A stretch of 64,000 nt of DNA, taken from Pteria penguin (Eukaryota > Mollusca > Bivalvia > Pterioida > Pteriidae). Each line of letters opens with the position of its first letter. The stretch's first letter is position 1. The stretch lies in the NCBI GenBank assembly GCA_035048485.1, contig CM068586.1:46102287-46166286 (forward strand), given 5' to 3'. The notes below the pieces were generated by a model, which saw only the letters and a list, made by a program, of their open reading frames with translations, had not been told where the DNA came from and made no database searches. Shown piece by piece: positions 12,801-27,800 of the stretch. Position numbers and translations under genes: made by a program.

Positions 12801-15800
12801 GAAGAAAAATGTCTGCTTTGAGTCCTCTGTGACATCCAGGCACTTTAACTTCAAAAGCTTTTATCTTTCAACAGTGTTGAAAAGAGTACCAGTGTGATTT
12901 TAAAACATGTTCCTGGTGGAAATATCTGCAACAGTGTTTTATACTAGCCCTGTGTGCTTGTGTCTATATCTACTGAATCAATATTTAAAGAAGAAAATGT
13001 ATACATCATCTCGTTATATGCATTTGTTATTTATTTCAGGCACTATATTTTGGTATCTATGGCGACTGCTTATGGTTTTTAGGCAACCTGTTCTATGCAC
13101 TGAAAAACACCCATCGTGGAGAGAATGTGAAGGTTACATACACAAGGCTTGACAGACATCTTTTGATGGACTTCATGGAGACTTTCTTATTTGCACTCAC
13201 ATTTTATGTTTTTCCTGGTCATATGCTTGGATTTCAGGTAAGTAGCAGCAAAGCTTAAGAAGGTTTAGCATGCTAAACTGCTGTTATTAAATTCACTGAA
13301 ACCTGTCCCTTTTATCAGATCTGGGTTTGAGTCTCAGAAAGAGTAAATTAGAAACTCAGCAAGTGAGCATGCTGAAGTTTTATTCAGCATCTTTGGTGTT
13401 CTTTACTACCAAACATGAGAGGTCACCAGATTTGGTTGATATAGGTTTTTCTAGAGTTTTTTAATTTCTTGGTTTATAGATCCTCCCAACCTATTTGTGA
13501 CCATTTCCCCCCAAAAAATTGCAAATTTGGTGTTTTTTAAATGCAGCAGATTGTGGGAAAATGTTTAAATCTAAAGTTTTATAAAATGCAACAGCACTTT
13601 AGCATGCAAGGCAAAAATCAGAATCAAAAGGAGATATAATAAACAAAAGAAAAAGCTTATATACAAAGCTATTTTAATTAAGTAATTAGTCTATGCTTGT
13701 TAAAGAAAAGTTTAGAATATTATCTTAATTCATTGTTAAAAGTCCAAAGATTTTAGGAAAATATTTAAAACATTGAAATAGATATACATTTATACTTGAA
13801 ATCTTTGAAAATGTGATAATATATTCATCAAAATAATGGTTAAAGTCAATGATCAATATGTGAATAAATTTTATAATACATTTGTGACAAAATAAATGTC
13901 TATGATAAATATGTGAATAAATCTTTTAATACAATTTTGACGAAATAAAAGTCCTTGATAGATATGTAAATAAATCGTAGAATACATTTGTTACAAAATA
14001 AAAGTCCATTATAAGTGAACAAATTGTTTTCATTTGAAAAATTCACTAATTCTAGCATTTTATTGAACTCCCTTACCAGACATCATTCCAAACACAATAT
14101 TGTGCCTGGCTGTAAAACTTTTCAACCATTCATTCAATGGTTAAAAAGTCATCTGCAAATTTCATAGCTTTCGTTTGTGACAGTAATCAGCTTACATTAA
14201 GTCACCTTTCTACTACATGCAAAAACCCTTCTTAAGGCAGTTCATCAATATCCTCATTTCCCATCATATAGTTCTGATGCTTCAGTTTCAAACTGAGGGG
14301 TACATTCTTCCAGTAATCATTTTAGATAACTGCTTTCTGTCATTAGGAATTTTATAAGCTGGCTTCTCACTATCTAATTACATTGTATTTTATTACCTTT
14401 GTTGTTCCCCTGTTCAAGAATTTAAAGGTTTTTATTTAGGATTTGCCATTTTACATTTAACTTTCATCACATCTCACCAATTGAAAAATTGATAATTTTT
14501 TAGGTACCATCTCACAGTAATGAGTTGTGTGCATGTACAAGTATCAGAAAGAAAAATTATGGTCACTTGTCATGTTTGGCATGCTGTTTCTTAATTCATG
14601 TCTTACTAACTGCTTTAAGAGGAATCAGATTTGGTTGGTAAGAGATTATAGTGCAATAGATTTATATATACACATGTACAAGTATGTTCTGATATTCATT
14701 ATTAAGTTGCTTAGTTGCTAATGGAAGTTTCATGCACACACACTACAAAACTTTCGTAACTAATATTTTTTTCTCTAAAAATATAGTACATAGTACTGAA
14801 GAAATGCTGCCTGATATAGTAATACAATTGATATATGTATTTATTGTAAAGGAAAATATTAGTAGCATACAGAAAGACAGATTTCTCTCATATTTTTAGA
14901 TGATTAACCATAATTTGTAGCTGAACATATCACAGCAATTTTTTATTTTAAGATTTTTGTCACAGTAATGGCTCTATATGACTTAATCAAGATACATGTA
15001 CCACTCTTGTATAAGCAGATAGTCATTGACCTTTTGATGGATTTTTTTCTGATATTCAGGAAGATGATAACCCATTCTTATCGTTAAGCATATTACAATT
15101 AATAATCCTGTGTTTGATACACATCTATCTATAGCAAATATAACAATACAATGGTATATTGGAATACATGTATACAAATCACAGAAACAAGTAAGTCTCA
15201 ATTGTTTTATCATTTGTGGCTCAAATTATTGCCCCATTGATTAAAAAATCACAGGAAATAAATTTCAATTTGTATATATTCTTTTGGACAAGTTTCAGTT
15301 TTGATTTGAAAAAGAAGATGAGATAAAGATGATAATAGGGATTAATTTCACAGACAATCTGTAGCTTTTTTTACTATATTTAGCTACTGAATTTTCAGTG
15401 AGGTCTTATAAGTCAGGCATCTTGTAAAACTTTGTAATTTGGCGATTGTGTAGTTCTGAATGGATGCTAGAAAAGAAATTCAACTATATACGTAATCTGA
15501 TACCCGGTAATCTGAATGTATTATCTAATATAATTCTCAAACACCAAACATTTCTATGTATTTCTGTAGTACATGGAATTTGTCCACTTTATCTGATAAT
15601 TAAAAGTTAGCATTCCGTTTTATGTTCTAGCCGAAGCCGATGGCCTTTATCAAGAAAACATAAACTTAAAATAGTCTCACATCTTGGCTCTATGTAAATT
15701 CTATAAAGAATTTTTCTCTATGTAAATTCTATAAAGAATCTGTATAGAATTTACATAGAGTCAAGATGTGAGACTTTTTAAGCTCCCCTGAGCTGAAGGC

Positions 15801-18800
15801 TCAAGTGAGCTATTGTGATCAATCACCGTCTGTCGTCCGTCGTTAGCTTTTCTACATTTTCGACTTCTTCTCCAGAACCGCTGTACAGAATTTCACCAAA
15901 CTTCATAGGAAGTAAGTACTCAAGGTCCTCTACCAAGTTTGTGTTTTTTCGTGCCCATCCGTAATCCAAGACGGCTGTCATTGGCTCTGATTGGTTGACA
16001 CATTTTGGACTTCTTCTCCAGAAGCGCTGCACAAAATTTCACCAAACCTCATAGGAAGTAAGTACTCAAGGTCCTCTACCAAGTTTGTGTTTTTTTCGTG
16101 CCGATCCGTAATCCAAGATGGCCGCCATCGGCTCTGATTTGTTGACACATTTTCGACTTCTTCTCCAGAAGCACAGCACAGAATTTCACCAAACCTCATA
16201 GGAAGTAAGTACTCCAGATCCTCTACAAAGTTTGTGTTTTTCATGCCGATCCGTTATCCAAGATGGCCGCCATTGGCTCTGGTTGGTTGACACATTTTCA
16301 ACCTCTTCTCCAGAAGCTCAGCACAGAATTTCACCAAACCTCATAGAAATTAAGTACTTGAGGTCCTCTACAAAGTTTGTGTTTTTCGTGCCCATCAGTT
16401 ATCCAAGATGGCTGACATTAGCTCTAATTGGTTGACACATTTTCGACTTCTTCTCCAGAATGGCTGCACAGAATTCCACCAAACCTCATAGGAAGCAAGT
16501 ACTTAAGGTCCTCTACCAAGTTTTCATTTTTAGTGCCCATCCGTAATTCAAGATGGCCGCCATTGGCTCTGGTTGTTTGACGCATTTTCGACTTCTTCTC
16601 CAGAACCGCAGCACAGAATTTCACCAAACCTCATAGGAAGTAAGTACTTGAGGTCCTCTACAAAGTTTGTGTTTTTCTTGCCGATCCGTTATCCAAGATG
16701 GCCACCATCGGCTCTGGTTGATTGACACATTTTCGACTTCTTTTCCAGAACCGCTGCACAGAATCTCACCAAACCTTATAGGAAGTAACTACTCGATATC
16801 CTCTACAAAGTTTGTATTTTTGTTGCCCATCCGTTATCCAAAATGGCTCTGATTGGTTGACTTATTTTGTACTTCTTCTCCAGAAGCGCTGCACAGAATT
16901 TCACCAAATCTCATAGGAAGTTAGTACTCAAGGTCCTCTACCAAGTTTGTGTGTTTCGTGCCAAGATGGCCGCCGTTGGCTCTGATTGGTTGACACATTT
17001 TGGACACTTCAAAATGACTGCACAAAATATCACCAAACCTTATAGAAAGTCTTGTAGAAAAAAAAGCAAAATTTTCTACTGAAATGAGCTGTCATTTTAT
17101 TGTAAATAAGCAATTTGTGCACAGGTGAGCGATATAGGCCCATTTGGGCCTCTTGTTTCTAAACTCTTGTTTTCTTGATAAAGGCCATTGGCTGAAACAT
17201 AGAAATTGAGCGACACGAACAGGATAAAATTTTCCACTTCTAAGAAACTCCAAATTAAAAGGTAAAAAGTCAGCCCAAAACCTTTATACTGTCTGACAGT
17301 TGCTGGTTTACTTTACAGGTGAAATCCAGTTTAGACAGAATGCATGCCTGTATTATTCGTATCATGGCCTCCTTTATTTTTGGATCGACAGTTATTGCAG
17401 GGTCGGCAGTCAGGTTCACAAATAATGATGATAAGCTTGCTCATCTCCTAACAAGATTACTGGTAGGTACCACAATGTACTATTCTGTAACAAAAAACTT
17501 AGCATAACCATGAATTATAACCCTTAGGTTTCCTTTAGATACGTTGTCTTCGCAACTACTCCTAAAAGCTTTGGGGGACTTTGATGAAACTTACATAGAA
17601 AGAACACCCTATGAAGATGTGCATATTGGAAGGGGAATGCTGTCCATAAAAATTAACAGAGTTTTGGCCCTTGAACTTGAAATATCTTGTCTTTGCAACT
17701 CCTCCTTAACCCTCTGGAGTATATTAATGAAACATGGCACAAAGAAAGATCACCATATGGAGATGTGCATATTGGAAGGGGAATGCTGTTCAAAAAAATT
17801 TACAGGAGTTACGATCCTTGAACATAGAGTTTTCTGTGCAAAATACAATGTGTTTGCAACTCCCTCTAAATCCTTCAGTGAGTTTGATGAAACTAGGTAC
17901 AAAGAAAGATCATATTATGAAAATGTGCATTTTGAACAGGAATTTTCACATCTCCTCAAATTTAAGTCAATTGTAGTTAGTGTATTTATGAAAGGAGGGG
18001 ATGTCAACATGGGAAATGAAGGATGTGCAAAGAAGATCATTTAACCTACAAACAAATGAAGAAGAAAACTGAACTATTTTATCAGTATCAAAATGTAATC
18101 TACATTTACCGGCTTTGATTAGATATTTCAGTATTAGTTCTAGTTTGTATGACAACTAGGATAATAAACTTTAGGCATATTATGTGCTATTCAACAGTGC
18201 CCTATTTTTAAATGATTGAAATCAGGACTGTCAGTTCTCTAATTTTGAGTCTGACATTCAGACCCAGTCCCATTTGCAAATGATGTCCCTATTTTCCAAT
18301 TAAAAATTCCCCAAATTGTATTGTCTGATAAGCTTAGAACAATCAATTACTATTTAAGTTCTGTATGCAGTGAATTTTTTTCTTTCATTTTTTTTTTTAG
18401 TATTTTATCAAAGTACCTAAACAACTTTAAAACATACATGTGACACTATTGTAATCACGAATGTTTTAAAATTAGCACCTTAAATTTCCATGTATATTGT
18501 CCACAACTATGTTCAACTCATGTTAAGCTGATTTGACCCAAAGGTTTGACTCCTGCCATGGGCACACCTGTGTTCTGTCTTTCGGGCGAGACTGTGAAAG
18601 CCTAGGTCCCATGTCAAGGTAGGCATGGCACATAAAAGATCCCTCACTGCTTCAGGTGGATCCATTGCTAATGTATAAATTTCTGTTCAGTGCATTAGGC
18701 AGATGCCATCACCATATATGTGAAATAATTGAGGAGTGAGGTAAAACAATATTCAATCAGTCAACACATATTAGCATGGCTTTTTCTCATTCTGTCTCTT

Positions 18801-21800
18801 TTCATTTACCAACACTATTTGTGCTAAGCCAGAATGATTAAGAAAGCATGATTGGAATAGTCAAAAGGATAAGATTTCAAGTTAAGTGAAAATTTTCTGA
18901 AATGAAAACAGATTCCTTCAGTTTTAGTTCAGCAATCTTTAAATGAAGTTTATTACACAGTCATATGATTAACTACCCAGGACATGTATTATATCAAGAA
19001 CTCACTGTGAATGACTTTGCAATACTGAAGCTTAATGAAGCAGTTTTATATTATTTTTAATAGTTTGAACCTCAATCCATTTGCACAAAATTAATTAATA
19101 GGACTAAAATATAGGGTTCTCAATATGTGTATAAGTAGCAGATGAAAGTGATATACTGTAAATGGTTTTAAATGATATTTTTGTGATAGAACAAATTTTT
19201 GTTTATACAGATATAAAGGTTATCATTGTGTGGTGAACACTTGTTTTTGTATCGTTTCTCTTTTATCCACTATAGGAAGTAGTATTCATTAGATGATTGG
19301 TATGTTTCATGAAATACAATACTAGCTATTATTAGATCTATGCATATTCGATAACCATATTTAATAACGAGTTACGTAAGTGACATGTCCGAGGAGTTTG
19401 GCCATTTGACTTGAGTGACCAGTCAACAAAAGCTCTACTGCATCACTCTTCGTTTTGATTTTCATTGATTTACACGTATATAATTTTGCTTAACCCACCC
19501 GCCATCCCAAACTACAACATTCCATAATGTATTGTTGTTATATACTACTGTCATGGGGCTCTCACTTGTCATTGGTTTATACTTGGTAGGTGCTACATGT
19601 ATGGCATTTTTCCCCCACTCAGATAAAAAAATTCCGGCTTACTTGTGCAATCTTAAACCATTAAGTTAACATTTAGCTGATGGTGTCGACCCGATCACAT
19701 GTTTTTATTCAACCCTATGGTGTCAACCAGGTTCCGGTATTTTTACCCCCACTCAGATAAATCAAAGTACTTACAGTACTGGTAGCCGGGCTTTTAGTAA
19801 CTGGTCAAGTATAGAAAAAGGTTAAATTGGACTTTAAATACAGTTGATAACAAATTCAAGAACAGAAGAATTTACACATTTCATTATCATATGGAAGAAC
19901 AATTCTTAAGTAATAGTGAAATGAAGTTTATCATTGGGTAACCTTTATAAAATATCTCGTGAGGCATGGGATCATGATGAAAACCATAGATTCATTACTG
20001 TTTTAAAAGTTACACTGTCCTTGCCATGCTTTATTCTCTTGAATTCATATAAAAATATAAATCTGTTATCTCCTATCGCTATAGAGAGTATAATTATAAC
20101 TTTTCTTCCTGATTAGTATATAGTCAAAACGGCCCAAAAATAAAACGGCCCACACGAAAATAGGAATAATTTTATGCTGAAGGCAGTCAAATTATTTGCC
20201 CTCTTACTATCTGTATCGAGTATGATTTAAACACTAGGTGAAAAATCTATTTTGAATTAAAGTCGATATCCATTGTCAAAATATTACAGAGTTCGGTCGG
20301 TGTGGTAAAAAAAAAGGGGCCGTTCTGTTGTGGACCGTTTTTCTTGGGCTGTTTTGACTATAACTCTTTGGATTAATATTGTTCTAGTACAATTTCACTT
20401 GCATTGACAATCCATGACCATTAAACCTATTCTGTATAGCAGGATATTCTATTTATCCTTGAATAGTATTAAACCTACTCTGTATAGCAGGATATTTTAT
20501 TTATCCTTGAAAAGTTCTACAGATCTACCATAGAAACTCAACATATCTTGATAGTAGTCTGTAGCCGACGGCTCGAAGAGTAAAGCATGAGAAAAATTCA
20601 ATTATCGCCTTTTTTGTCAAAATTGCAAAAATTTAGATGTTACGGAGCAAATCCGAGAGAAAACCTGAAATGATATTTGGGTTTATTTGTTTCCATTCAT
20701 GAACCGGCGACATCAAATTAAACTACATCTTGATTACTACTTTGTTGGAAATGACGTCGATCTGAGAATAATGTCAAACATGCTAATCAGCAACATGTAC
20801 CCGTTTACTTTCTGCCGAGCGATAAAGTAATGAGCAATACACAACGCTATACCAATGTTTATGCTTGACGCTTGAATTAGACACATGCTTCAATCGGCAG
20901 AAATTGACATAGGGAAACCCCTCACATACACATATACACAAATATTGGACCAATTGGCAATGTCATGCCTGTCCAGATATTAAATTATCTAGACAGTGAC
21001 CATAACGAAACTGACTGAGGTGCAAGTGACGCGTTATCGGTTATTTTATTATCACTGGATTTCGTTTTGTTTTATTCATTTAGCCTAGAAATAACAAATA
21101 TTGACAATTAATTACATCCTCGACGTCAGTGAAGTATATATCTAAACCTGTCGACGCTAAACACCACGCGCCTCTCGAAAATTACATTAAATACTGTATA
21201 ATAATGTTGTGTATGCAGACAAATTACATTTACATGCAGTGTGTACTGCTTGTTATCTCTCCATACGGCCTGCGCTATAATTAACACTACTCACTAGCTC
21301 TTCGCGCAGTGATATCAATTAAGTGCAGGTACACGAAAATACACATGTATATCTGTATTTGCAATGTTACATATAATTAATGATCCAATAAAGATTCAAT
21401 ACGTTCTGAATATTATGATGCTAGGTATTACGTCAGAGATTATGTTTTGAAACACATTGAGTGACAAAGAGGGTTAAAAAACTTATAATTAGACTGCCTC
21501 GATTTGAGAATCGTGCACGGCGGCTATAGCCTTGGCTTATGCCTTCGGCATTAAGCCCGGCTAAAAATTCCGGCTTACTTGTGCAATCATAAACCATTAA
21601 GTTAACGTAAAACTGATGATGTCGACTCGGTTACATGTTTTTATTCAACCCTACGGTGTCAGATAAATTAATATGTAACTACCAAAAATCTATTAAAAAT
21701 ATTATATTTCAGTGAAACCCAACGGTGTCAACCCGGGTTCCTTTCCTTTTCGTTTTTTGAGTCATTTAAACCTGATGGTGTCAACCCATACTCATTTTTT

Positions 21801-24800
21801 TATCTATGAATTGGCGAAATCCGTCTGTCCGTCCGTGCACACGGCGTCAACATTTTGCGTTCAGCTTGGTTTCTTTCATACCCTAAAGGGTACTTATGTC
21901 AAATTTGGTAGGTTTGTAGATACTTGAATGTTCTATCCAACCAATACAAAATTAAGTGACCTTGACCTTGACGTTATGCTTCAGTGAACACATACTGTTT
22001 TTAGCTCACCTGAGCCAAAGGCTCAAGTGAGCTATTGGCATCACTCTTCGTCCGTCGTCCGTCCGTAAACTTTTCACATTTTCAACTTCTTCTTCAGAAC
22101 CGCTTAAAGGATTTGCATGAAACTTGGTGTGGATGAAGTACTAGGGGTCCTCTACCAAGTTTGTTCATTTCATATAAATCCCTCAATAGGTGGCGCCACC
22201 ATTGCTAAAAATAGATCTCAGAGGGTACCCCTCTTTGAAAATCTTCTTCTCCAGAACCAGTGTATGGACTATAAAACTAATGGCATCTGAGTGATCTAGA
22301 AGGATGTATGTTTCAAGTTTGTTCATATCGTTGAAATCCGATAAATAATTTTTGACGTTTTTTGACGGGTTTTTTTTTTTCTTTTTTTTTTTGGACTTTG
22401 TAATTTTAATGCAAGAAAGAGGTATTTTTTTCTTTTAGTAAACATTGTTGCATTAATTTGGTTTAATTTGATCATTTTGATGGTAAGAAATACTACTGCG
22501 AAGAAATTTTTTCGATATTTCATTTTTTGGATTTTTTATGAATTTTTTAAGACTTTCAAGAAAAAGGGGGGTGGGACAATTGGTGTAAACATTTCACAGT
22601 TTGAACTTTTTCTTCGGAACCACTTGCTGGAATTCAATGAAACTTGGCATGCATCAAATACTCAAGGTCCCCGACAAATGTGGTCATCTTTGTCAGGATA
22701 CATGAACAGGTGGCGCCACCACAGGCAAAAGTAGGTCAAAGAGGGTACCCTCCTTTAACAAACTTCTTATTCAGATCGGGTGCATGCAGCGACAAACCGA
22801 CTGCATAGGAATGATTTAGAGGCATATGGGAAGAAGTGTTGATATTTTTGGTTCCATTCCGAAATCAAATTTTTGACGTTTTTTTCATTGTTATTTTGGA
22901 CTTTGTTATTTTAATGCATTAAAGAGTTATTATTTTCTTTTAGTAAACATTGATGCATTCATTTGGTTTCATTTAATCATTTCTATGGTAAGGAATGCTG
23001 GTGTGAAGGAATTTTTTCAATATCTCGATTTTTGAATTTTTTATGAATTTTTTAAGACTTTCAAGAAAAGGGGGGGGGGGGGACAATTTTTCATATCTTC
23101 AACTTGATCTACAGAACAACTTGAAGGATTGTGATAAAACTGGGTAGGATGCAGTACTCATAGTCCTTTTCAAAGGTTTTGTTTTTTGTGCGGATCATCC
23201 AAATTGGTTAACAGATAATGCCACCATGTCTAAAAAGTAGGTCTCACAATGGTACATATACCACTAGGTAATTGAAATATGGAGAGTAGCGGTTCAAATC
23301 CAGCTGTGGTCAAAAAAATTTTTTTTTTTTTTTTACACATCTAAATAAGTTTTTAGATGTTTCTCAACACTCAACATATGAAATTAGGAATTTTACGTTT
23401 AAGACTTCCAAAAAAAAAAGGGGGGGGGGGTGGGGCCATTTTTCACATTTTCAACTTTTTCTACAAAACTGTTTGAAGGATTTTAATAAATCTTGGTAGA
23501 AATAAGTCACTTATGATCCTCTTCAAATTCTGTTGTTTTCGTCCAGACCTCTTTACAGGTGGCGCCACCATAGTCAAGAGTAGGTCACAAAAGAGTTCCT
23601 CGTTTTAACAATATTCTTTTTCATACGGGCTGTATACAGAGACAAACAGAATGCATAGAAATGATCTAGAGGGATGAGTGAAGATGTATTGTCATTTTGG
23701 TTCCCTTCCAAAATCAAATTTTAGAATTTTTTTCGACATTTCTTTGGACTTGGTGATTCAATGCAGAAAAAAGAGTCTTATTTCCTAGTTAATTGATAAT
23801 GATGATTTCTTATGGACTATTGTGATCATAATTATGGTAAGGATTGTTACTTTGAAAGAATTTTGTCAATATCGCAATTTTTGGATTTTCTATGAATTTT
23901 TTAAGACTTCCAAATGAGGATGTATAGGAACAATTCAATCACATTTTTCACTTCTGCTGTTATACCACATGAAAGATTTTAATGAAACATGGAATACATG
24001 AAGTACTAAAAGTCCTCTATCAATTTGGTAAATTTCATCCAAATTGGTTAACAGATAATGCCACCATGTCTAAAAAGCAGTTCTCACAATAGTACATATA
24101 CCACTTGGTAATTGAAATATGGAGAGTAGCGGTTCAAATCCAGCTGTGGTCAAAATTTTTTTTTCATTTCTTTACACATCTAAATAAGTTTTTAGATGTT
24201 TCTCAACACTCAACATATGAAATTAGGCAATTTTAAGTTAGATCTGGACAATATTTGAAACAATTTTTGTTCATGACCCAGACTTGAAATCAGTCAACAA
24301 AAGGCCCCACCTAAAGAAAATGACTAACTTGTTGCCCTGAATGACTTCTTGCAGAGACAAAGGAAATGCTTAATATCAAAATCACCTGAATGGATGTGCA
24401 AAAAAGTGTTGTTTTTTATTCTAGCCTGAAATAAAATTTGACATATTTTCAACATCTGTGTTGACTTGGTCACATTAATGCAAAAATAAATGAATTTTTC
24501 CTTCATGCATGACTGATAATATAGGTACTCAGGTGAGCGATATAGGCCCACTTGGGCCTCTTGTTTGCCTTTAGGGTGACCACTTGCATACATGTTAATG
24601 TTGCTGCAAAGCAATTCCGGTCTATAAATTGGCAAAATCCATCCGTCTGTCTGTCCATCCATCCGTCCGGCGTCAACATTTTGCGTTTAGCATTTGAAAT
24701 CCGGTTATACTATCCTTGACAGTTTCTTGTTCCTTTCTCGAGTCATTTAAACCTGATGGTGTCAACCCAGGTTCCTATCTTAGTCCTGATGGTGTCAACC

Positions 24801-27800
24801 CAGTATTCTAAATACTGTACATTTAATGATGTTAACTTGATGGTGTCAACCCAAGTTAAAAAACTTTAGTGCGTAGCCCCCGAGAAGGTCAAAGATTATG
24901 ACTTGAGATTGTTTGTATATTTTTCTAATTATGTTTTTCTGTGTTACATGTGATTTGAATTAGATTGTTTGTTATAAATATGCCAGTAGCAAGCTAGTAG
25001 TGAATTGTTACATTATATATTTTGATATGTTTCGTTTAGCTCTAGTCATTGCCATCTACTTGTCATGGTTTTCAATAAATCGTCAAATTGCAATTGATCT
25101 TAACTTGTTGTATAAATTTCGCGGTTTCATGGTTTCTGATGCGGACACCATTCACATTGGTTTGGTTTTAGTGGATTTCGAATTCTATGACAAACATGTT
25201 TTTGGTAATACATGTATATGCTAAGTTGCATTTAGTGTCAGTGGCAAACTCAAATCGTCTCAGCAAGAGCAACCAATAATAGAATGTTTGATTTAAACAA
25301 TAAGATAATTGGTCAATGTTTGGCCAATATTTTAACCACACTGCAAATGGAGCAATTATCTCTGCTTAGAGTTCATACCATGTTCTGATTCAAAGTGGAC
25401 GAACAGTCCTTAAACATGTCTATTTATACCCCCTGCAAACAAAGTTTGGGGGGTATATAAGAATCACCATGTCCGTCTGTCTGTCATACCGTCTGTCGTG
25501 CCGTCCCGATTCGTGTCCGAGCCATATCTTTTTATTGGGTTGATGGATTTAGATAATATTATACAGGATTGCTGCCCATGACCCAAGGGTATGTCATGAC
25601 CTTGACACAAGGTTATAAGTCAAAGGTCAAGGTCACTGTGGACTTGGTTGTTAAAATTGTGTCCAGGCCATATCTTTTTATTGGGTTGATGGATTTAGAT
25701 ATTTCACAGGATTGTTGCTTAGGACCCAAGGTGTGTCATGACCTTGAACCAAGGTCATAGGTCAAAGGTCAAGGTCATAATAGACACAAAAAGAAAAACT
25801 TTGTCCGAGCCATAACTTCTCATCCTGTGTATGGATTTCAATAATACTTAATAGAATTGTTGTTTAGGACCCATGGATGTGTCATGACCTTGAACCAAGG
25901 TCATAGGTCAAAGGTCAAGGTCATAATAGACACAATAAGAAAATCTTTGTCCGGGCCATAACTTCTCACCCTGTGCACAGATTTCAATAATATGTCACAG
26001 AATTGTTGTTTAGGATCCAACGGTATGTTCATAGATCAGAGGTCAAAGTCATAATAGAACCAATAAGAAAAACCTTGTCAGGGACATAACTTCTTCCTCT
26101 GTGCACGGGTTTCAATAATATTTCACAGAATTGTTGCTTAGGATCCAAGGTTATGTCATGACCTTGAACCAAAGTCATAGGTCAAAGGTCAAGGTCATGA
26201 TAGACACAGTGGTTAAAACATTGTTTTCAATGATTATTCCTCAAACGTGATTGTAAATGGGACATCCATTACACTTATACCAGTGATGTATATTGGGATG
26301 AATTATTGCATGTTTCTACTTTGTTGCTGCAGGGGGTATTTGTCCCATTAGGACTGCTCTAGTTTGAATTGGATGCATAAAAGAAAAGTCCGCTAACATA
26401 GCAAAATGAAATCCTCTGCAATCATTTTCCAGTTTACAGTAAGTAGGGGGTGACACATGCGAGCTCTCAAGACTAGGGAGGTTTTGAAATTTAAAAGGCT
26501 CTAGAAGGGATTCGTTGGCTTTCAAGCACTGCAAAAAGGCAATAAAATGATTAGGAAAAGGACAGCAAATTGTGTGATGTGATTTTTTCAATACATGTAT
26601 TATGTTATGAGGGTTTGATGGAAAACTATTTCCCTACATCATTTGGATGATTAAAAACTTTATTCTCTACATGAATTTGCTTAATTAATGCAGCACAGAT
26701 AATGAAACAACATAATTACCCCAAAGTTTAATATCTGATGATATAGATACAAGAATATAACACAAAAGTTACTCAATGCTGATAGTCTGCATTATCTTCT
26801 GACTGCTCTGAATCTTCCAACTTGCCCTCCACCTCTATGCTAATAATGTTAAGTACTGTCAACAGATAGCATCCCATGCAGCAGATTTGTTTATAAATAT
26901 TAAAATTTCTGTAATTTCTTTTTTGTTTTCAAATGGTTGTAATTTCAGATCAACCCATTGGTGCAAACTATGGTATTCCAAGTCCTTTCTTCTACCTCCA
27001 CGGAATACTGTGGTTTGCTATGACTTTAACTAATTCTTTAACGGTAATCGTAATTCTTCCAATGTTCCAATCTAATTTTGTTTTAGTGGTATGAACATGT
27101 GTTACATGTATATTAGGATTTCATGTGGAAAATGTATATAAAGCTCGTGATTTTGATTAATCACTGTACATACCAAAGACTCTTTGACAAATATTTTTAA
27201 CAGTCAAATTGTGACTTTTGATTAACAGCTGTGTTCTATTAATGAGAGATCCTTTGTCATGGTAATAGCAGCACTTAAAAGATCCCTCACTGCTTTGCTG
27301 CAAAGGTATAAAATTCTGTGTACATCAGGCAGATACTATGACCATATGCATGAAATAATTGTGGTGTGATGTAAAATAGTAATTGATCAATCGGTCAATA
27401 GCTATCATTTTGCATTGAGTGCTGTATATAACATACAAAGTCAGGAAGTCACAAATCTCTTCAAACTAGTTTTCAATTAGTTTTGGCTCACTTTCTCAAT
27501 GATTTAGAATTTAAATACATACAAAATAAGCCATAAATTTTGTTTATTCTTCTGGACAGGCAATCTTCAGTTCTAAAATCCTGGCAAAGAATTATGCATA
27601 TGTAAATGTTTAAGGAAAATTGTTGTAGAAGATTGAGAATATGTATGGAATATTAATGGGGACAAATTAAGTACCTATTTATTTTTTTCCATGTCCTTAA
27701 TTTCTCATTGTAGTATGCTATATCTGTTTAGCACATCTGAGTAAATTCTTATTTGTGAATACAATTTATAGATAATGATTCCCCATGCAAGCAGTGGTTT

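Larger units (their letters stand above)
15631..17194. mobile_element. Inverted-repeat host element around family A copy 1
   Basis: CCGAAGCCGATGGCCTTTAT plus CAAGAAAAC at 15631-15659 is the inverse of GTTTTCTTGATAAAGGCCAT plus TGGCTG at 17169-17194. Between them lie a hairpin (15673-15775) and family A copy 1. The simplest reading is a foldback element into which the family A repeat inserted. Confidence 0.6.
19620..24860. repeat. Dispersed GATGGTGTCAACCC repeat pieces
   Basis: Variants of GATGGTGTCAACCC recur near 19680, 19718, 21617, 21723, 21773, 24757, 24788 and 24839. They often occur with CATGTTTTTATTCAACCCTA and with AAACCATTAAGTTAAC. The longer segments at 19620-19740 and 21565-21665 are direct copies. 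They look like parts of one larger element broken up by later insertions, including the MITE at 20121 and family A copy 2. Confidence 0.55.

Noticed and set aside
15823..16627. Several minus-strand frames with the repeated text VEDLEYLLPMRFGEILC
   Set aside because: They translate the 146-bp family A units; the unit is a non-coding repeat with copies in other frames.
17544..18044. 166-codon frame in gene 1 intron 5
   Set aside because: It spans three diverged tandem units; the peptide pattern simply repeats, and no known family is visible.
25000..25224. 74-codon frame considered as a missing gene 1 exon (counterpart of exon 3)
   Set aside because: The only good acceptor gives a stop in the needed phase, and exons 5 and 6 join in frame without it through the 17466 donor.
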